Positions 41,301-49,306 of a stretch of DNA of 64,000 nt are shown here, in pieces. Source of the stretch: Symbiodinium natans (taxonomy: Eukaryota > Sar > Dinophyceae > Suessiales > Symbiodiniaceae); the NCBI GenBank assembly GCA_905221605.1, contig CAJNDS010002110.1, forward strand, positions 235,001-299,000, given 5' to 3'. A program made the translations under genes and the position numbers. Under the pieces are notes generated by a model, which saw only the letters and a program-made list of their open reading frames with translations, did not search any database and was not told where the DNA came from. Position 1 is the stretch's first letter; every line of letters starts with the position of its first letter.

Positions 41301-42673
41301 CGTGCCTGGGTGGCCTTGTCCGTCCAGCAGCCTTTTAGGCCTAGGGGCCTCAAAAGGTCCAGCAAACGAAGAAGGGCCGGACGACCCACCTGAGCCGCAG
41401 TGTCCACCAGGCCGTGGCATCCCTGCGTAGTCACTCCCACGAAGAGCTCGCCCGCCATCGACTCGCCCGGCCTGTCGTTGAGGAACTGGCCGAAGGACAA
41501 GAAGGTGTTCGCTCCACCAGACCCGCCATCCGTTCGGCCGGCCCAGTAGAAGGACCCTCGGCTTGCTCCCGGGCCCGACGATGACGAAGAGGTTGTCAGC
41601 GATGGCCCCGCTCGGTGCCTACACTCCTTGCTCCAATGCCCGACTTCTCCGCAAGCCCGGCATCGAGTCCTAAGCTTGAGCTGCTCTATGTGCACTCTTC
41701 GTGACGTAGGCGACCCCTTCCATGCCGAGCCGCCTTTGCCGAAGGACTTGCTGCTCTGCTTGCCGGTGTTCTTGCCGTCCTTGTTGAAGAGCTTCTTGCC
41801 CCCTTTCTTGCCAAGGTTCGGCTGGTAGTACTGCCGGCCCTTTTGCTGTTCTTTGAGCTGCTGCCGAACATGTTGGTACGACGCCAAGGCTTCCATGACA
41901 TCGCCTTCCTCGTACACCGCGTCCAGCTCGCCGTCTTCTAGGTACACGTAGTTCTCGTCTTCTTCGTCTTCCGCCTCCAGGTAGAACTCGGGCTCGACAT
42001 AGTGCTCGTGGTTCTCGTAGTACACCTCCTGGCCTTCGCCCTCTTCAGTCTCCGTCCAGAGCATCGCCTTGGACCCGGAGCTGCTCGAGTTGATGCGGTC
42101 AAGTCGCCTCAGGTTGGCGATCACCACATCCTTGGTGTAGTCGCCAGCCAACCACGTGACCACACGGGACTCCAGCTCTTTGTCCAAGTTCGCCTGCCGG
42201 AACAGCAAGTATCCGGCAGCCTTCGCCGGAAGGTCCACGCCCTCGGCTTTGAGCTCCGCCAAGGCATGCGACGCGCGCACCAGGTAATCCGGGATGGACT
42301 CCTTGGCACCTCTAGCCTGGCCATAGAACACGCCCTCCATGGCCCTCGGCAACGCTGTCTCCACATACGGCTTAAAGTTGTCGTTGAGCACTTTCATCAC
42401 CGTCTTGTAGCCGTCCGCATGCTGGAGCTCGGCCAGCGTCAAAGACGACACCGCCTCCCTTGCTGGCCCTGTGAGAGCTTGAACCAGCTTGATCGCCCTC
42501 TTCTCCTTGGGAATATCCGTCGTGGCCTCCCACAGCTCAAGATCTCGAAGCCAGGTCTTGAAAGAGACCTCTGGAGTGGAACCGTTCCAAGAAGGTGGGG
42601 GATCTCTATCTCGGTAGACATATCCTCCAGGATCGCCTGAGGACTGTCCTTCCGAAGTAGATGGCATCTTCAC
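35393..42673 (-). CDS. Copia-type gag-pol polyprotein, 2426 aa
   Basis: A single frame from ATG 42673 to a stop 24 bp before the 3' LTR. A gag domain (about 30-210) is followed by an acidic linker and a zinc knuckle Cys338-Cys341-His346-Cys351. The retropepsin site is Asp424-Thr-Ala-Ala. A long low-complexity middle follows, then the integrase: HHCC His1175, His1180, Cys1209, Cys1212, and catalytic Asp1239, Asp1299, Glu1334. Next comes a Pro/Glu-rich linker, then reverse transcriptase (Asp1966 in GDLKAAF, Asp2059-Asp2060 in IEIDDLL) and RNase H (Asp2219, Glu2272, Asp2332). The product copies the element RNA and integrates it. It is much longer than the usual 1300-1500 residues of copia polyproteins. 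Residues about 676-902 look out of frame (see the entry at 39966-40650). The Tyr normally before V/I-D-D is Glu here. Confidence 0.93.
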   Translation of the reverse strand: MKMPSTSEGQSSGDPGGYVYRDRDPPPSWNGSTPEVSFKTWLRDLELWEATTDIPKEKRAIKLVQALTGPAREAVSSLTLAELQHADGYKTVMKVLNDNFKPYVETALPRAMEGVFYGQARGAKESIPDYLVRASHALAELKAEGVDLPAKAAGYLLFRQANLDKELESRVVTWLAGDYTKDVVIANLRRLDRINSSSSGSKAMLWTETEEGEGQEVYYENHEHYVEPEFYLEAEDEEDENYVYLEDGELDAVYEEGDVMEALASYQHVRQQLKEQQKGRQYYQPNLGKKGGKKLFNKDGKNTGKQSSKSFGKGGSAWKGSPTSRRVHIEQLKLRTRCRACGEVGHWSKECRHRAGPSLTTSSSSSGPGASRGSFYWAGRTDGGSGGANTFLSFGQFLNDRPGESMAGELFVGVTTQGCHGLVDTAAQVGRPALLRLLDLLRPLGLKGCWTDKATQARGIGGAAKAVGVCEVPIGLGGVPAVLELTVVAEDVPLLLPVSLLRALGSVIDLSKDKITFSKVNGECNMTTLPSGHAAVDVLDFGPEGWVMPSACAGRRMESDFRTGQVFGSRPKTTRSPKTLKSEAYASFSCPAAAAAGAAAESMAASAESRQPAKARRPKLAGFVGQTLLAAGLGILANRGVTVALSSRARVAAAAQPYGYHFASDLDYEFGYQQGPDLQELPGRREARTAGFGERRADSRDWPLCSPSSAAQRRRQWTHELVPLQPVQGSMETQPENSRSFDRPTSGDREPVEGEDPQPGGERSETTREANGPEAPGGDGKPDAAAGGRARQERRAADYAGLARGRVPGVREGGGERDRNGGSPVRDGPDYREPGAGNGLRVQESSALRAGDPTSSEHAALARNQERLGASRGHDEASGGHGEPVLRAHDDPTNPSGAAAGRNVNVGQNIRSWDGTRVLQSATPNMVRRWMAKSLPFLDDFVVVSKNGVLQRMDRQDVEGLRSLEDEEVYVVVKEPELYLEHQSDETKIDKAKSDQILDYLVGASAGVDAMTIDLKGVNQNAVWKDIESQGPKVIYMNKVASEQSSLACRIARHQWRKGRGFVISALGPLSSGLKNLKEATSEGTASYLLYRKKYQITNFKDAVKYAMAKGKPPRAEGAIMDYNLECFPGEVAEQDIFDELDLRPMDTVDERPEDSVVPVGEPTRQEKEAVMKLHRNLGHPSLADLVRTLKVSRTPDRIWRWAKDSFRCPTCAASRTPKAHRPAMVPRSYAPNTVVAIDLLQMPNWDASGQNWYLNMICLGTSFQMVEKLRSKEPVSVWAAFTRTWGRFLGMPQILLLDQGREFLGEFRDRCAELGVLLHVIGARAPHQNGRCERHGGLFKQMMEKAKWQNPPCSEDDLRLLTREVEAAKNRLFNRSGFSPAQRMLGQTARTNGELMSDDAIDPALVNHGEEVERVLAARRAAQKAFVETNLSEAAKHALRARNRVHRTFQPGEIVYIWRSWKDKGVLKPNWVGPGVVLMPEGANCYVNVLGRLWKVCNEHVREATSEEVRGVEAVHEVFQDLKERFKKSSSRLIEDHTGDPLPPGVSRGAIVREAGEDEVSAEGLHRGLPRVRIDEPETPVVPIPIPPEELPDPAQLPETPVPEVSAEPARQASAPEPEAEIEVPELPVPEAPGREERLRAAVDSAVQSQRLDGVPPRAPSRLAEAESSAGYEPVRSSLRRQQEPGNPYSFFGQDEFEEGPTPVPPRRQSEVQRDTWELKPALGVLRRHHVRWRSAMCTPWETTRLPVKLEDLTGERKTMAKMKDGSVQEMEDDWKSLKPQRDLKAKWKGFTDFYVTKKALKNLKHVTPKEVPNFDVETTEAYTFMVLNAETFVMKKVATDEVSEADIPEEEWPAWRLQDAEEWSKIESSGAMKVLSVEESRRVLKELESQGKLNRVIGSRMVRRLKPGEQIGETPSKKSRFCVRGDMDPDALDLERYSPTVTTQNLQVVLQLAASMKLKGSCGDLKAAFTQSDPLVRPGGKLYVRQPKGGLPNMDPEQIIEVVAGVYGLMDGPIHWRQTLKSYIVKDLNYKQSRLDPTIFVKYLEGTVEGIIVIEIDDLLCFGNRDHEVQLAKLRERFKFGKFKQLMQLLDGTTFNGRRIRQLSDYTVCIDMGKFVSERMAPVSLEKGRRAHPEADATEEEKNKFRGAVGSLAWAAKECRPDAAAGASIMASKLSTLKIKDILELNQCINKVRAWPDLTLRYFPIECEDLRWGVVTDASFTNYSDGSTQGALGVIAFHKDMLQGHEATCSLVWWKSGKLRRKVNSTLAAETQSLNKGLGDLLWAKAIWNDLIQEKFSLEVFKENVRAQADLVLQSAKADHTLKDSLTVVDAKSLYDNLRKEGSLAQDKYTALDLAIARERMDGVGAEARWVEHQAMIVDALTKIQGNAEALKKLLEKGTYQLVAETERLEERAERRDAGTVKHR
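39966..40650 (-). other. Second, overlapping frame with zinc-motif and coiled-coil content
   Basis: In the frame one base over from the polyprotein, this stretch reads QIYKNYLEGERPEQLASVKG, a Cys-His ... Cys-x2-Cys pattern (RCAHP, then FHCNLCKARW), and a long coiled-coil helix (such as ENALKQQEKRMAQKHQVEM). It then meets a stop right after QQLAGM. The polyprotein frame over the same bases is Gly/Arg/Glu-rich and featureless. The switch points map to a GGGG run (plus-strand CCCC at 40649-40652) and to a GGAA near 39970. One extra base at the first and one missing base at the second would explain it. Confidence 0.7.
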
Positions 42674-42822
42674 TCACTCGCTCTTGTAGATGTCGACGTG
42701 GCTGGGCTCGATCAGATACGTCACCACCTTCCAGCGGCTGATCGGTTAGAAGGCGAGGAGGGAAACAGCAGGCCCCTGGGACCGCCGGCTGCGACGCCAC
42801 ACACGCCGCCAAGAGCCACGCA

Positions 42823-42835
42823 GGCTCCGCTGCCA
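42823..42835 (-). other. Candidate primer binding site
   Basis: On the minus strand, two bases after the 5' LTR, the sequence TGGCAGCGGAGCC starts with the TGG that pairs with a tRNA CCA end. The implied acceptor stem (5' AGCGGAG) has the A1:U72 pair typical of eukaryotic initiator Met tRNA, but the base before CCA would be G rather than A. Identity is therefore open. Confidence 0.55.
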
Positions 42836-42837
42836 AC

Positions 42838-42985
42838 TGACAGCGCCCACTTCGAATCTATGGCTCGGACTCAATTTTACGCACACTGCAAAGTCAGTAG
42901 CTTAAGGATCAAGAGGGCCCTCTGTGGGCCGAAAAGAAAGACCGCGGGTGATATGGCCAGGGAGGAAGCCTCCACTGATTTCACA
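42838..42985 (-). repeat. 5' LTR of the copia element
   Basis: 148 bp, identical to 35221-35368. It is expected to hold the element's promoter; no clear TATA box was seen. Confidence 0.97.
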
Positions 42986-43180
42986 AACCCTACCTCGTAG
43001 GCACCGCATGCACCGCGTAACCAGCTTCGGCACTTCTTAAGGAGCATCGGAAACGACGACATTAAGTCATGCACGAAACCATAAACCCTAAACCCTAAAT
43101 CCTAAACCCTAAACCCTTAACCCTAAACCCTGAACCCTAAACCCTAAACCCTACACCTAAAAGCCAGAAACCCGAAACCC
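42986..43180. other. Right flank of the retrotransposon, CCCTAAA run
   Basis: About 95 bp of unique DNA, then about 10 CCCTAAA-type units (43082-43160). Confidence 0.7.
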
Positions 43181-43287
43181 CTAAGCCCTCGACAAGAAGT
43201 TGCCAGCCCTGCGGCTCAGAGAGAGGTTCATGGTGTCGCCTCGGAATTCCACCTCCGAGCAGATCAAACTTGGCCCGAAGAGTTTAG
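43181..43287 (-). CDS. Isolated exon-like island
   Basis: The minus frame reads LFGPSLICSEVEFRGDTMNL then SLSRRAGNFLSRA and a stop at 43181-43183. Protein-like; flanked by telomere-like arrays on both sides. No family is recognised. Confidence 0.4.
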
Positions 43288-44203
43288 GGTTTAGGGTTTA
43301 GGGTTTAGGGATAGCCTAGGAAAAACAAAAAGGTTGCACTTTATGATGGGGATGACAAGTGAAAATGGGGTTTGCGTTTTGGTTTGGGCTCTTACTGTAT
43401 TGGCATTGGGGCGCGCTTGCGAGTTGCCGAGCTGCATAAACTTAAGCCTTGAGTGGCAAACCCCACACCCTGAACCCCATTTTTAAAAACAAAAATAACA
43501 AACACACACACACACACAATGAAATTAGGGTTTAGGCCCCAGAAGCCGAAGGCCCTGAGCCCCTAAGCCCCTCAACCCAAAACCCCAGGGCCCCCCTGGC
43601 CAGGACGGTGACGTAGGTTTGCGGCCGCAGCAGCGCGCAGCCGGGCTGGGCAAAGAGCCTTGGGACGAGGAGTTCGGGTTTTAGGCTGTGTTCCCTTATG
43701 GTGCCTGTGTACTTCTACTAGAATAACCGCCAAAACCCTGTTCTAGTTGTTAAGGCCCCTAAACTAGGGTTTTGCAGTTTAGGGCTTGAGGGTTTAGTGT
43801 GATGTTGAGGGTGCAGTTAGGGTTTAGGGCTTTAGGCTTTAGGGGCCTAGAGCAAGCTACACCTTTCGAAGATTCTACCCATCAACCCAAAACCCTGAAA
43901 CCTACATCCTACAAATTCCAACTTAGTGTGAACCACGGGGGGCAGAGTGAAAGACCTAAACCCTACAGTGTACAGCTTAACGCTAAACCCAAAACCTAAA
44001 CCTGAGACCCAACATGCATTACCGGGGGGGGGGGGGCTGGCGCATGTAAACCCTTTTGCATCTGGGCTTGCGGAGACGGCTCAGGGTACACGTGCCGCAA
44101 ACAAACCCTCTAAACCCTGTAATCCTGTAAGACTCTAAACCCTAAACCCTAAACCCTAAACCCTAAACCCTAAACCCTAAACCCTAAACCCTAAACCCGG
44201 GCA
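43288..44203. other. Telomere-like mosaic
   Basis: Includes a TTTAGGG run (43286-43310), an (AC) run at 43500-43518, a G-run at 44025-44036, and a CCCTAAA array at 44133-44198. No confident gene. Confidence 0.6.
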
Positions 44204-44320
44204 TGGCCTGCAGCTGTGGACCCTGTGAAGAGAATTCTAGGCCAGGGGGCGTCTGCGTGGTCGCGTTGCGCTTCTGGCTCTCCACCCGCACTTCCTGAGC
44301 CCCGGGCTGGGGGTGAGCAC
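44204..44320 (-). CDS. Isolated exon-like island
   Basis: The minus frame reads AHPQPGAQEVRVESQKRNAT then TQTPPGLEFSSQGPQ. Polar and plausible for a disordered region. It lies next to the CCCTAAA array at 44133-44198. No domain is recognised. Confidence 0.35.
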
Positions 44321-44481
44321 GGTATGCGGCTTAGGGGCTCTAGGAAAACAATTACTAAAGACTTAATAATTAACCCTAAACCCTAAACCCCCCTAAACCC
44401 TAACCCCTAACCCCTAACCCCCAAACCCTAAACCCTAAACCCTAAACCCTAGCTGCCCTCACAACTCTCTCTCTTTCTGTT

Positions 44482-44571
44482 GGACGCCTGGGCTCGCGCG
44501 AGTCGAAGCTCAGGCGCACGGCGCAGAAGTCGCAACCGGAGGAGAGATCCGTGACGCTGGTGCAGTCCTAG
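44482..44571 (+). CDS. Isolated exon-like island
   Basis: The plus frame reads GRLGSRESKLRRTAQKSQPE then ERSVTLVQS and a stop at 44569-44571, where a TTTAGGG run begins. Basic peptide; the strand is opposite to most other islands. Low certainty. Confidence 0.3.
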   Translation, partial: GRLGSRESKLRRTAQKSQPEERSVTLVQS

Positions 44572-44639
44572 GGTTTAGGGTTTAGGGTTTAGGGTTTACA
44601 GTTTAGGGTTCAGGGTTTAGGGTTCCTCTTCTGGGTTCT

Positions 44640-44780
44640 GTCGGTGGGGGGGGGGGGGTTTAGGGTTTAGGGCGAGGGTTTGGGGGGGGGGGGGGGGGGG
44701 GGGTTAGGGTTTAGGGCCAGGGGGTAGAACTAGGCATTATTTATTTATTCAATTTTTTTGTGGGGGGGGGGGGGGATTAG
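44640..44780 (+). repeat. G-homopolymers alternating with GGTTTAGGG
   Basis: G-runs of 13-22 bases at 44646-44658, 44682-44703 and 44762-44775, each followed directly by TTAGGGTTTAGGG. The pattern looks like repeated slippage at the telomere-like unit. Confidence 0.85.
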
Positions 44781-45436
44781 GGTTTAGGGCCAGGGTTTAG
44801 GGGGTTTATTTCATATTGAGGAGATCACGCCTTAGGGCGGGCTGCGTGGTTGGGGGAGTTCAAGGCGGCTTGATTGTGCTTGATACTTGTCAGTTAGCTG
44901 CCAGACATTTTTTCTGCCATGCTCATTGCCCAGAGTTTACAGGGTCTGACCCTAAGGGTCCAGGTACCCAAATAGGGAACACTGGGGCCTTGAAAGTACA
45001 TCCTATTTGGGGCCTGTGGGGTCCAAGTATATAATAATCAGGTACAGGGTAAATACACTTTGCCTGAAAGAGACCCAAGGCGCAGGATTGGTCCAGGCCT
45101 ATGAGCCTGAATTCCGACAAGAGACCAGCAGCAGGAAGATCTGTTGGTCAGGCGTCCTGGCAAAGGAGGGGGGGGGGGGGGTTAGGGTTTATGGTTTAGG
45201 GTTTTTAAGGTCTAAGGTTTAGGGTTTAGGGTCCAACTGTCTTGCCCTGGCAGGAAGGGGCCCGCTAGATAAGTGGCTTTAAGCCGGAACCTCAGTTGGC
45301 GTCAGGTTTCTCAGCCATATACACCCTACAGCCTAAGCCCCCAAACAGCGTCGGTAAAATAAGGGGCCCCTCCCTGTGGTTGCGAAAAGACTCAAGCTTC
45401 TGCTTCTGTTCTGGACGACGGTGTAGGATTGTGTCT
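44781..45436. other. No confident gene
   Basis: A plus frame at 44816-45034 and one at 45007-45222 are open without domains. 44930-45030 has a self-complementary CCTATTTGGG pair. A G-run and a TTTAGGG run lie at 45167-45235. Confidence 0.4.
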
Positions 45437-45491
45437 TTGTTCCCCAAGGATTATAGTACCCATTCAGGACTACTAGTACAAGGGGAACATC
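45437..45491. mobile_element. Shortened palindromic element, family C
   Basis: It shares GATGTTCCCC, AGTCCT, AATGGGTA and TAATCC blocks, in order, with the element at 56854-56946 when read on the minus strand. The ends (GTTCCCC / GGGGAAC) are inverted repeats. Confidence 0.5.
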
Positions 45492-45740
45492 CCTTATTGT
45501 ACCACCAGCCCCAGCAAACAAAAGGTTGCTTGCTCGACTACTAAGAAGAAAGTATGGCCTACATAGTACCCTAAACCCTAAACCCTAAACCCTAAACCCT
45601 AAACCCTAAACCCCTAAACCCTAAACCCTAAACCCTACATAGTGTTTTGACTGGCGCTGTACAATTGCATTTATGAAGCAACAGAGAATTCAGAAAGCAT
45701 CTTGCGCACCGGTTCCCAAATTAGGCACCCCAATCGTCCT

Positions 45741-45844
45741 CCTAGTTGTCCAGTAACCTGGGGGAATTAAAAGGTTGACCTTTGGGATTAGAAGCGGATT
45801 GTACTACCCCAAAAAGGGTAGAGGTTACCTACTCTAGTACTAGG
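45741..45844. mobile_element. Palindromic element, family G
   Basis: About 104 bp from CCTAGTTGTCCAGTAACC to GGTTACCTACTCTAGTACTAGG. The inner blocks AAGGTTGACCTTT and TACCCCAAAAAGGGTA match 20916-21002. Confidence 0.5.
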
Positions 45845-47517
45845 TCCTTTCTATGAACTGTGGGGGGGGGATGCAGCTCCGAGTCGAGGATTGCACGAAT
45901 GAACCCTGGCGAACTTTAACCCAGGAGATCTTTTTGAGAAAAATCTAAAAAAACAAAAAACATTTTTAGCTTCAAAATCTTTTTGCCAAATTGCTTTAGG
46001 AGAAAGAAGCGTTTCTTCCCCGAAACAGCGGCGCAAAAAGTTGAGGTTGTTCCCCAACGCATCGGCATTCTAGCTGCCGCGGCCATACGTAAGGGTTCGT
46101 GAATCCCCCTTGAATCTCAAGACTTTTCGTGGACCTTTTTTGTAAAACCAACCCTACCCTAAGTCCAATAGACCCTAAGAGGATCTAAGAGGACAAGACG
46201 CTGCTCGCCAGGAACGCACCTGTGGCGCAAGGGCTGCAAAGCCGAGAAAGGCGGCGTGTCTTGTTTGGGCTTAGGGTCCCGAGAGCTTGAATGGTTCTTT
46301 AGTTGAGGGCCGGCGTTTCCCAAGAAAAGGTCGCTGAACCACCGAGCTACAAAACATGTCCCAAATACGTGTGGCATGAGAGTCACTCCTCTTTCCCAAT
46401 ACAGCCAAACATCTCCCAGATGTCTGCAAGCCATGGGGACCACCGGGGAGTGCGCTTAAATCTCGTGGCTGCCGTAAGCGGTGACATGTACAACCAACTG
46501 ATACTCAAAGCACATTTCCAGCAACGGCCTAGAAAACCCCAACCCTCTATAAGCCTCTGACTGAATGGTGCTTGCGGAGGAGTGGGCAGTGGGGGGATAG
46601 GTGCTACAAGTGTGGTCTATTCCCAAACTCTAAGCCCTGTACCCTAAAGCGCTCCCTCATTCCCCCTGAAGCACGCTGCGCCCAAATCCCTCAACAAAAA
46701 CCTGAAAAGCCGAAAGTTTTAAAGCCCTCAAAGCATGTGCTGAGAAGGTTCGGGCTATAACCCTAAACCCTAAACCCTAAACCCTCGAAGGCACTTGACT
46801 TCCGCCGTGAGGGAGAAAGGCCCGCTTTCCATGGCAAGGCGCTCCTGTGCGGGTTTCTGGGGGCTTCGGGCTTACAAGGGGTTTAGGGTATAAAGGCCGG
46901 TGGCCTCTTTATCTGCTACCCTTATACCTTAATATAGCCCCTAGACACCCTAATAAGAACCCCCCCCTACCAAAACAGAAACCCTACTTAAATTGACCAC
47001 CAACCAACATAAGGCTTAGGGCTTTGGGTTCTTCAGGGTGCAGGGCTCTGGGTTCAGGGCGAAGAGGGCGTATGCAGGGTTGGAGTGGTGATCGAGAAAT
47101 TTTGGGCCGGGCAGGGGGGGGGGGGGGGGGGGGGTGGGGGGCAGGAACAGTAGGACAGGTTCGATTCTCTCAAATCGCATAGAACCAAAGCCGCAAGGCT
47201 ACTTACTAAACTCTCAGCCCTAAACCCTAAACCCCTAAACTCTAAGCCCAAAAACCCAAAACCCTAAACCGCATTAAGGATAAGGGTGAGGATGGCGCAA
47301 AGTCGCTTCAGTTCTGCTTCAGCCGGGGAGTGAGAAAGGCAGATGGAGGGTTAAGGTTCTGAGGGATGGTTTCAGGTAAAGTTTCGGGTTTAGCTGTAGG
47401 GAAACATGACTCTTCAACCCTCAAGCCTTCGCTCTACTCGTCCCATGACCCTAAACCCTAAACCCTAAACCCATGACCCTAAACCCTGAACCCTAAACCC
47501 TAAACCCCAGCCCAAAA
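45845..47517. other. No confident gene; telomere-like mosaic
   Basis: A minus frame at 46159-46443 (94 codons) is open but has no domain. A G-run of 19 at 47116-47134 and CCCTAAA runs at 46760 and 47450-47510 are present. Mostly unique islands between short heptamer runs. Confidence 0.45.
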
Positions 47518-47602
47518 TCCGAAGCCCATTCTGACCTCGGCGCTGCCGCCATAGCCGCCTGGCATGCTTGCTGCCATGGACGCCGAAAACGGAACAACCT
47601 GA
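47518..47602 (-). CDS. Isolated exon-like island
   Basis: The minus frame reads VVPFSASMAASMPGGYGGSA then EVRMG. It is Gly/Met/Ser-rich and sits between CCCTAAA arrays. Low certainty. Confidence 0.3.
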
Positions 47603-48431
47603 ACCACCAAACAAAAAAGAATCCTAAACCCTAAACCCTAAACCCTAAACCCTAAACCCTAACCCTAAACCCCAAAACCAATACCCTTTCTTCAAGCAGC
47701 GCCGCTCTGGTCCCTTCGTATGGGCCCCTGATTGGGGGCACAAAGGTAAGAGACCGTTTTAGGGGATCAAGAAAATCACCTTTGATCCCTGAACCCTATA
47801 AACCCTATCAAACCCCAAACCCAAACCCAAACCCCTATGAACCCTAAAACCTAAACCCTAAGCGTGGTTCAGTGCGGAACTGGGATTCCAAGAGTTCTCG
47901 CAGTGGTGATCGTTTATACGGAACCTCGAACCCCAAAGCAGCGGGGGGGGGGGGGGGGGGCGGGAAAGGACCCCCTTAACCCTAGACCCTAGACCCTAAA
48001 CCCTATCTCGGATGTGGTTTCTTTCTTCTGGGGTTTGGGGTTTAGGGTTGAGACGAAACCTAAACCCTAAAAATCAGATGAGTGCCCAAAGACCTTAAAA
48101 TCCTCACCCCCTCAGTGCCAAGCCTACCTAAAAAAGGGGCTGAACATTCAGACCCAAGAGTAACCTAGGAATCAAAAGGCTACCCTTTTCAGTTTAAAGG
48201 GCCTACTCTGGGTCCTAGACACTGAGACACAGGTGAGATGTTTTTTTGGGAGAGGGGGGCGGGGGGGGGGGCAAAACTAGGATTGAGCCATGGGCTGTGT
48301 TTTATTCTCAGGATGTTGTTTAAAGGGAACCTGACCCCGAAAGTAGGGTTTAGGGTTTAGGGTTTAGGGTTTAGGGTTTAGGGTTTAGGGTTTAGGGTTT
48401 AGGGTTTAGGGTTTAGGGTTTAGGGTTCTAC
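47603..48431. other. Telomere-like mosaic
   Basis: CCCTAAA array at 47628-47675, G-run of 20 at 47942-47961, TTTAGGG array at 48343-48426. No gene seen. Confidence 0.65.
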
Positions 48432-48542
48432 TGGCCGTCCAGCCTGGCCTCCTCTCCATGCAGCCAAGGGGCAGCCGGAGAATCCCGCCGACTTTGTGCC
48501 TTCCAAGATGAAGACGTTCTTCTCCTGCGGCTTGTCAAGGTT
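48432..48542 (-). CDS. Exon between two TTTAGGG arrays, unidentified
   Basis: The minus frame reads NLDKPQEKNVFILEGTKSAG then FSGCPLAAWRGGQAGRP and meets a possible GTAGAA donor. It lies exactly between TTTAGGG arrays at 48343-48426 and 48545-48590, a clear case of the array-exon-array layout. No family is recognised. Confidence 0.45.
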
Positions 48543-48544
48543 CA

Positions 48545-48590
48545 GGGTTTAGGGTTTAGGGTTTAGGGTTTAGGGTTTAGGGTTTAGGGA
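48545..48590 (+). repeat. TTTAGGG array, about 6 units
   Basis: Heptamer run directly upstream (minus-strand sense) of the 48432-48542 exon. Confidence 0.95.
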
Positions 48591-48832
48591 TCAGGGTTGA
48601 GGGTGCCCTCGGACTTTCAAGCTTCACAGCCGGAACACTGCATGAGGCACGAAGGGGGGGGGGGGGGTTCATTCGGTATGTAAGAGGGAAAACCTGCCCA
48701 CCTGAAATGGGACCTAACCCTAAACCCTAAACCACAAATCCCGAACCCCAAGCCCTAAACTCCAATGTTGTTGTTTTTTTTTCCTTTTTTTTTTTTTTTT
48801 GGGGGGGGGGGGAGGAGGTTTGGGGAACCATG

Positions 48833-48907
48833 ACCGAACCTCCCGTCCGCAATCTCCTTCTTGCTGAGGTACATCTTTCCATGGTCCGTCAGCTGGGTCC
48901 AGCCTGC
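48833..48907 (-). CDS. Exon-like island, unidentified
   Basis: After an ATAG acceptor the minus frame reads AGWTQLTDHGKMYLSKKEIA then DGRFGHG. Strongly protein-like, with Trp, Tyr, His and a charged helix. It lies between a T/G homopolymer block and CCCTAAA units. It may belong to the same gene as 48432-48542. Confidence 0.45.
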
Positions 48908-49230
48908 TATGACCCTAAACCCGAAACCCTAAGCCCTAAACCCCAAACCCTAAACCCTAAACCCTAAACCCTTGGAGTTGAGGGTTTCGTGTCAAGGGCG
49001 TCATACTCTCGGATCCTGCCCTGAGGTTCCCCTTCATCAACTCCTTATGCGGCCACTTGTATGCCCTTAGAGGATCGTGAAAAAGGGTTTAGGGTTTAGG
49101 GTTTAGGGTTTAGGGTACCCAAAACCCAAAACCCTAAACCCCCAAGGGTACAACCTTAAAGGCCCAAGGCAACATCCCATGACAGGGTTCATGAAGTCCG
49201 TGCCCCTAAGTCCGAAAACTAAAGGGGCTA
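48908..49230. other. Telomere-like repeats in both orientations
   Basis: CCCTAAA run (48945-48972), then a unique island, then a TTTAGGG run (49084-49117) meeting CCCAAAACCC. No gene seen. Confidence 0.6.
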
Positions 49231-49306
49231 GGGTTTTAGGGTTTTAGGGTTTTAGGGTTTTAGGGTTTTAGGGTTTTAGGGTTTTAGGGTTTTAGGGTTT
49301 TAGGGT
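49231..49306 (+). repeat. TTTTAGGG octamer array, about 9 units
   Basis: A second tandem run of the eight-base variant, decaying at its end to TTATAGGG. Confidence 0.95.

Larger units (their letters stand above)
35221..42985 (-). mobile_element. Complete copia-type (Ty1/copia) LTR retrotransposon, 7765 bp
   Basis: The element has two identical 148-bp LTRs, a candidate primer binding site, and one long frame in copia order (gag, protease, integrase, reverse transcriptase, RNase H). Integrase before reverse transcriptase is what sets Ty1/copia apart from Ty3 elements. The flanks share AACC immediately outside both LTRs (35217-35220 and 42986-42989), a possible 4-bp target duplication; five would be usual for the family. 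Identical LTRs imply recent insertion. It lies in the boundary zone of the telomere-repeat-rich region, but not inside a heptamer array. Confidence 0.95.

Noticed and set aside
46325-46360. Possible tRNA on the minus strand (D-arm-like TAGCTCGGTGGTTCAGC)
   Set aside because: No matching acceptor stem or T-arm at the right spacing, and the D-stem does not pair.
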